A stretch of 64,000 bases of DNA from Hyphomicrobiales bacterium (GTDB taxonomy: Bacteria > Pseudomonadota > Alphaproteobacteria > Rhizobiales > Rhizobiaceae): contig UBXM01000004.1 in NCBI GenBank assembly GCA_900469445.1, positions 248,001 to 312,000 of the forward strand. The letters run 5' to 3'. Each line of letters begins with the position of its first letter. The first letter of the stretch is position 1. The position numbers and the translations under genes were made by a program. The notes beneath the pieces are model-generated. The model was not told the origin of the DNA. It did no database searches and was given only the letters and a program-made list of their open reading frames with translations. Shown here piece after piece: positions 59,670 to 64,000 of the stretch.

Positions 59670-61315
59670 TGAGCAAGAGCGCTTTTCCGGCATGGGTTTT
59701 CGACAGCAGCCCTATTGACGATCCACTCGGCCACGGCGACCGTGCCGTGAGGTTTCTTCGCGCCTTGCGACATCCTGCCAGCACCGCACCGAAGCGGGCA
59801 TTCCAGCTTTACACGCCTTTCGAACGGATGACGAAGCGCATCTATGGGCCGCGCAATCCCGATGGCACCCGCGTCGTGAAGAAGGTTTTCCTGATGCTCG
59901 GTCGTGGCAACCGGAAAACAAGCCATGCCGCGGCATGGTCGCTTTTGCACCTGCTTGGCCCCGAAGCTGTTCCGGCTGGACAGGTGATCTTTGCTGCTTG
60001 CGACCGCGAACAAGCCAGTATTGGTTTCAGAGAGGCTTCGAACATCGTCCGCATGGATCGCCGGCTTGTTGACGCGACAAAGATCAACGAAGGCTTCAAT
60101 TCTGCGAAACAGATTTTGAACCGTCAGAACGGCGCGACGCTGAAGGCGATTTCCAGCGATGGAAGGGCGCAGCACGGCACCACGCCAAACTTCATCCTTA
60201 TGGACGAAATTCACCAGTGGCCGAACCGTGACCTGTTCGAAGCGCTGGATTCCGGCACAACCAAAGTTGCCGACCCTCTGACGATCATTTGCACGACGGC
60301 AGGCCGTGGACAGGATAATCTCGGCTTCGAACAGTATGATTATGCTTACAAGGTCGCGACCGGCGAGATTGATGACCCAACCGTGTTGCCGATCTTGTTC
60401 CAGCTTGAACCCGGCGATGACTGGCGCGATGAAACTACGTGGCAGAAGGCGAACCCCGGCCTTCCTTACGGCTTCCCCAATATCGTCGGCTTGCGCAATA
60501 AGTCGAAGGAAGCGGAGAACAGCCCGCCCGCCCGCTACCAGTTCCAGCAGTTGAACCTGAATATTTGGCAAGCCGCTTCCCGCGATCCGCTATTCGACAT
60601 GGCCGTCTATGATGCCGGGCGTGATCCGAATTTCGATCTCGCAGACCTTGAGGGCTTGCCGTGCTGGCTTGGTGTAGACTTGTCACGCTCCGGTGACCTG
60701 ACCGCAATCGTTGGCGCATGGCGTCACGAGGATGGGCGGATCACGGTTCATCCGTGGTTCTTCCTGCCGTCCGAAGGTTTGGAGGACAAGGCGAAGGTCG
60801 AACAGGTTCCATATCCGCGCTGGCGCGACGATGGACTGCTCACCGTCGTCAGCGGCAGGGTGATTGAACCCGACGTGATCGCCGACAAGGTTATCGACCT
60901 TTGCGGCACCTTCAACGTGCAGGAGGTCGTCTTCGACCCTTCGCTTGCTGGCCCGATTATGGGAAAGCTAATGGATCACGGCATTAACGTGCTTCAGGTG
61001 CGCCAGTCGCCCTCCAACATGCACGGGCCAATTTGTGACCTTGAGCGTGTCGTAAATGGCCGTCGCATACGTCACGGCGCGCACCCGATCCTTCGCAACC
61101 ACTTCGAAAGCGCTGTGGTCAGGCGAGCGACAAATGTCTCCGAGACAACCACCATGCACAAAGGCACCAGCCACAGCAATCATATCGACGGCGCTATCGC
61201 GTCGGCGCTGTCCGTTTTCCGGGCTGTCGCCAACGATAACCGACGCTCGATTCTCGACATGGACCCCGACGAATTTGACGCCATGCGAAACGACGCATGG
61301 GATGAAGCAGCATAG
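59666..61315 (+). CDS. Terminase large subunit
   Basis: 549 residues. Packaging ATPase with P-loop region LGRGNRKTSHAAAW (about residue 79) and Walker B FILMDEIHQW (about 177-186); the nuclease half has GVDLSRSGDLTAIVGAW and later acidic residues with SNHIDGAIASALSVF. It cuts and pumps DNA into the procapsid. ATG at 59666 overlaps the small-subunit stop; ATG at 59669 is an alternative. Confidence 0.95.
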   Translation: MMSKSAFPAWVFDSSPIDDPLGHGDRAVRFLRALRHPASTAPKRAFQLYTPFERMTKRIYGPRNPDGTRVVKKVFLMLGRGNRKTSHAAAWSLLHLLGPEAVPAGQVIFAACDREQASIGFREASNIVRMDRRLVDATKINEGFNSAKQILNRQNGATLKAISSDGRAQHGTTPNFILMDEIHQWPNRDLFEALDSGTTKVADPLTIICTTAGRGQDNLGFEQYDYAYKVATGEIDDPTVLPILFQLEPGDDWRDETTWQKANPGLPYGFPNIVGLRNKSKEAENSPPARYQFQQLNLNIWQAASRDPLFDMAVYDAGRDPNFDLADLEGLPCWLGVDLSRSGDLTAIVGAWRHEDGRITVHPWFFLPSEGLEDKAKVEQVPYPRWRDDGLLTVVSGRVIEPDVIADKVIDLCGTFNVQEVVFDPSLAGPIMGKLMDHGINVLQVRQSPSNMHGPICDLERVVNGRRIRHGAHPILRNHFESAVVRRATNVSETTTMHKGTSHSNHIDGAIASALSVFRAVANDNRRSILDMDPDEFDAMRNDAWDEAA

Positions 61316-61326
61316 GAATTATTGGA

Positions 61327-63969
61327 TTGGACGACACACAGCGCCTTGTCGTGAGCCTTGAGGCCCGACTTAACAAGTATGAGAAGGATATGGGCCGCGC
61401 CACAAAGGCGACCAATGACAATTTCCGCAAGATGGAAGGCCGCGCCCGTCAGTCGGCACAAAGCATGGAGCGCTCGCTTGGCAACGCTTCGGTGTCCATC
61501 GCCAGCAAACTCGAAAGCATGTTCGCCCCACTCATGGCGGGTGGCGCGGTGGTTGCCGGCGTCGGTGGCGCTGCAATCGCGTTGAAGCAGATCGCCGACA
61601 CGGTTGCTGAAGTGGACCGAGAAGCCCGCAAAGCCGGCGTCTCGGCGCAAGTCTGGCAGCAATGGACCTATGTCGCGACCGCGACCGGAATGAGCATCGA
61701 CGGCGTGACCGACGCCCTCAAGGAATTGAACATTCGCGGTGACGAGTTCGCCGGCACCGGCAAAGGCAGCGCGGAAGAGGCATTCCAGCGTCTCGGCTAC
61801 AGCGCCGCAGACGTAGCCGTGAAGCTTCAAGACCCCAGTCGATTCATGGATGAGATCATTGCCAAGCTTCAGACGATGGACCGGGCGGCACAGACCCGTA
61901 TTCTCGATGAGGTGTTCGGTGGCACTGGTGCGGAAGAACTTGCCAAGGTTCTCGGCCTGTCCGTCACCGAAATCCAGAGGATGCGCAGCGAGGCCGCAAC
62001 CTTCACCGCCGAGCAGATCGAAGCGGCACAGAAGATCGACCGCGAATTCTCGACCATGTGGCGGAATTTCACGGTCTACGCCAAGCAGGCGGCAATCGAA
62101 GGCGTCAACGTTGCGTCTAGCATCATCGGCTTCATCAACGATCCTTCAGGCGGTGCTCGCGACCGTGCCGTCGCCGACGCCAATAGTCCCGAACGCCAGC
62201 TTGCCCGCCTTCAGGAGCAGCGCGCCCGTATCGAGCGCCAGATCGCCGAGACAGCCGCAAACCCGTTCAACGTCTTGAAGGAGGCCGAGCTTCGCCAGCT
62301 TCGCGCGTCGCTGTCTGCCGTGGATGAGCAAATTCATGAAGTCACAGGCGGCAGCGATGAATTCAAGCAGTCGCTCAAGGAACTGTCCGCAGCGAGCAAC
62401 AGCCTCTCCGGTTCCTTCGGAGGCAACGTCACCGCAGCCACCAACTTCAAAACGGCGCTCACCGAACTAAAGAACCTCGTGCCGGACCTGAAGGCCGAAC
62501 TGGACGCCCTCGCCACGACGAACGGCATCGATACGGCTTATCAGAAGGCCGTAGGCAACGCCCGCACGATGGGCGAGGTCTTGAGCGCGACCAGCCTCGC
62601 GAACCGCGCAAAGACGACGCTCAGCGTCAACGCGGCAAAGGCCGACCCCACCGGCTACCTCGAAGCCAATCTCGCCAGCGGCAAGACCCGGCAGCACATT
62701 GATGGCATGGCGTCGGCTTTTGCTGACAAGCTCGCCACAATGCTCGCTTCCATGCCGGAAAATCTCAAGGGCGATATCACGATCAATTCGGGCTATCGCG
62801 ATGTAGCTCGGCAGCAGCAGCTTTGGCTGGATGCGTTGAAGAAGTATGGTTCACCCGAAGCCGCCCGCAAATGGGTAGCACCTCCCGGCAACAGCCAGCA
62901 CAACAAAGGCAACGCTGCCGACCTGGGCTATGCGTCGGATGCCGCCCGGAAGTGGGCGCATGAGAATGCCGGCAACTTCGGCTTGTCATTCCCACTCAGT
63001 AACGAGAACTGGCATATTGAGGACACCGACGGCCGTAACGCTGCGAAGAGCGCCGACCTTGATAGGCAGACGGAAGCAGTCACCCGGCAGAACGATGCCC
63101 GTAAAAGCCTAAACCAGTCGGTGCAGGAAGGTTTGGACCTTGCCCGGTTTGAACAGTCGATTTCCGGCATGTCGGCCTCGCAGCAGCGTGTGGAGCTTGC
63201 CGTCTATCAGGCGCAGCAGGAAGCCAAGCGGAACGGCATCACCCTCGATGCGCAGGAGCTAGCCGCGATCCGCGATAAGATCACGCTCACGGCGCAGCTC
63301 GACGGCGAAAATCAGAAGGTCGCCGCCTCGTCGGAAGGCCTGAAGAACGCACAGCAGTATTTCGCGGAAAGCTTCACGTCGTCACTGTCCGGCCTGCTCA
63401 CTGGCACCCAGACCCTTGAGGGCGCTGTTCAAAGCCTGCTTTCGAGTTTGCTTGACGCCACGCTTCAGGCGGCGCTTCTCGGCAAAGGTCCGCTGTCCGG
63501 CCTCTTCGGTGGCGCTGGTAGTGGTCTTCTTGGTTCACTGTTCGGTTTTGCTGAAGGCGGCTACACTGGCAATGGCGGTAAATACGAGCCGGCCGGCGTG
63601 GTCCATCGCGGGGAATTTGTGATGTCCAAAGCGGCAACGCGGCGGATTGGCGTGGAGAACCTTGAAGCGATGCACCGTGGGGCGCTTCGCTATGGTGGCT
63701 TTGACGGTGGTGGATATGTCGGCAGTGCGCCAGCACTCCGCTCGCCCGACCTCAGGCCAGCGAACGGTAACACCGCACCCGCCTCGCAGAAGATCACGAT
63801 TTCTGCACCTGTCACGGTCACGGCGTCAGGCGGAACCCGTGAGCAGAATGCGGACCTTGCAAACCAGATCTCTAGCCAGCTTGAGGCAAATCTTCGCGGG
63901 TTGATCGTGGACGAGCTCAGCACCCAGATGAGGCCGGGCAATCTGTTGAGCGCAGGAAAGGGCCGATAA
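61327..63969 (+). CDS. Tape-measure protein with embedded M15-type peptidase domain
   Basis: 880 residues. The N-terminal half is a long helical tail-length protein (LVVSLEARLNKYEKDMGRAT, a hydrophobic stretch at about 60-85). A D,D-carboxypeptidase-like M15 domain occupies about residues 455-570 with zinc ligands His525, Asp532 and His563 (SQHNKGNAADL, ENWHIE). The C-terminus has GFAEGGYTGNGGKYEPAGVVHRGEFV, a common tape-measure ending. The peptidase could cut peptidoglycan during DNA entry. TTG start with an upstream AGGA is uncertain. It follows the terminase directly. Confidence 0.9.
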   Translation: MDDTQRLVVSLEARLNKYEKDMGRATKATNDNFRKMEGRARQSAQSMERSLGNASVSIASKLESMFAPLMAGGAVVAGVGGAAIALKQIADTVAEVDREARKAGVSAQVWQQWTYVATATGMSIDGVTDALKELNIRGDEFAGTGKGSAEEAFQRLGYSAADVAVKLQDPSRFMDEIIAKLQTMDRAAQTRILDEVFGGTGAEELAKVLGLSVTEIQRMRSEAATFTAEQIEAAQKIDREFSTMWRNFTVYAKQAAIEGVNVASSIIGFINDPSGGARDRAVADANSPERQLARLQEQRARIERQIAETAANPFNVLKEAELRQLRASLSAVDEQIHEVTGGSDEFKQSLKELSAASNSLSGSFGGNVTAATNFKTALTELKNLVPDLKAELDALATTNGIDTAYQKAVGNARTMGEVLSATSLANRAKTTLSVNAAKADPTGYLEANLASGKTRQHIDGMASAFADKLATMLASMPENLKGDITINSGYRDVARQQQLWLDALKKYGSPEAARKWVAPPGNSQHNKGNAADLGYASDAARKWAHENAGNFGLSFPLSNENWHIEDTDGRNAAKSADLDRQTEAVTRQNDARKSLNQSVQEGLDLARFEQSISGMSASQQRVELAVYQAQQEAKRNGITLDAQELAAIRDKITLTAQLDGENQKVAASSEGLKNAQQYFAESFTSSLSGLLTGTQTLEGAVQSLLSSLLDATLQAALLGKGPLSGLFGGAGSGLLGSLFGFAEGGYTGNGGKYEPAGVVHRGEFVMSKAATRRIGVENLEAMHRGALRYGGFDGGGYVGSAPALRSPDLRPANGNTAPASQKITISAPVTVTASGGTREQNADLANQISSQLEANLRGLIVDELSTQMRPGNLLSAGKGR

Positions 63970-64000
63970 CACAAAACGCCGGAAGCATCGCAACTTCCGG

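Overview
The window reads as the chromosome of an alphaproteobacterium of the Rhizobiaceae (Rhizobium / Neorhizobium / Agrobacterium type). Evidence: a complete fixNOQP-fixGHIS set with an FnrN regulator and FNR/FixK boxes, the rhizobial very-long-chain fatty acid (VLCFA) lipid A cluster acpXL-fabZXL-fabF2XL-fabF1XL-adh2XL-lpxXL, a rhizobial betaine-homocysteine methyltransferase, GTG/TTG starts behind strong Shine-Dalgarno sequences, and GC-rich palindromic intergenic repeats. The right-hand 13 kb is a prophage-like element next to tRNA-Pro(TGG).

Layout. 1-6.4 kb: a sugar ABC importer (binding protein, two permeases, ATPase) followed by the start of a beta-mannosidase, divergent from a LacI-family regulator; two near-identical 16-bp operator candidates lie between them. 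6.4-7.8 kb: gnd. 7.95-17.9 kb: cbb3 oxidase (fixNOQP), its assembly genes (fixGHIS), an SRPBCC protein, a hemerythrin-like protein and a PAS protein, with two perfect TTGA-N6-TCAA boxes. 18.1-23.6 kb: the VLCFA lipid A cluster. 23.8-26.1 kb: hemN and fnrN, divergent around a third box. 26.1-28.6 kb: nucleoside hydrolase, TSUP transporter, cobP. 28.6-29.75 kb: mostly non-coding.

29.75-47.8 kb is the most interesting part. It holds a glycine-betaine-type ABC importer, betaine-homocysteine methyltransferase, and a complete set of parts for corrinoid-dependent demethylation of a quaternary amine: an MttB-superfamily methyltransferase without pyrrolysine, a corrinoid protein, a methyltetrahydrofolate:corrinoid methyltransferase, and a RamA/RACo-like reductive activator. 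With these are an iron-sulfur protein, a DUF1638 protein, a 'virulence factor' family protein, a GlxA/GbdR-like AraC regulator and a LysR regulator. The simplest reading is import of betaine, transfer of one methyl group to cob(I)alamin and on to tetrahydrofolate (or to homocysteine by Bmt), with ATP-driven repair of oxidised corrinoid. Four proteins of this set carry unusual Arg/Gly-rich tails. The region is interrupted by two genes (35.0-37.3 kb) for a DUF579/glucuronoxylan-methyltransferase-like protein and a glycosyltransferase-methyltransferase fusion.

47.9-50.1 kb: type II NADH dehydrogenase and pdxJ. 50.57 kb to the end: tRNA-Pro, a tyrosine integrase and a tightly overlapped HK97/GTA-like head, terminase and tape-measure module. 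Its gene order is unusual (terminase after the head genes) and it shows no recognisable repressor, replication or major tail gene before the window ends.
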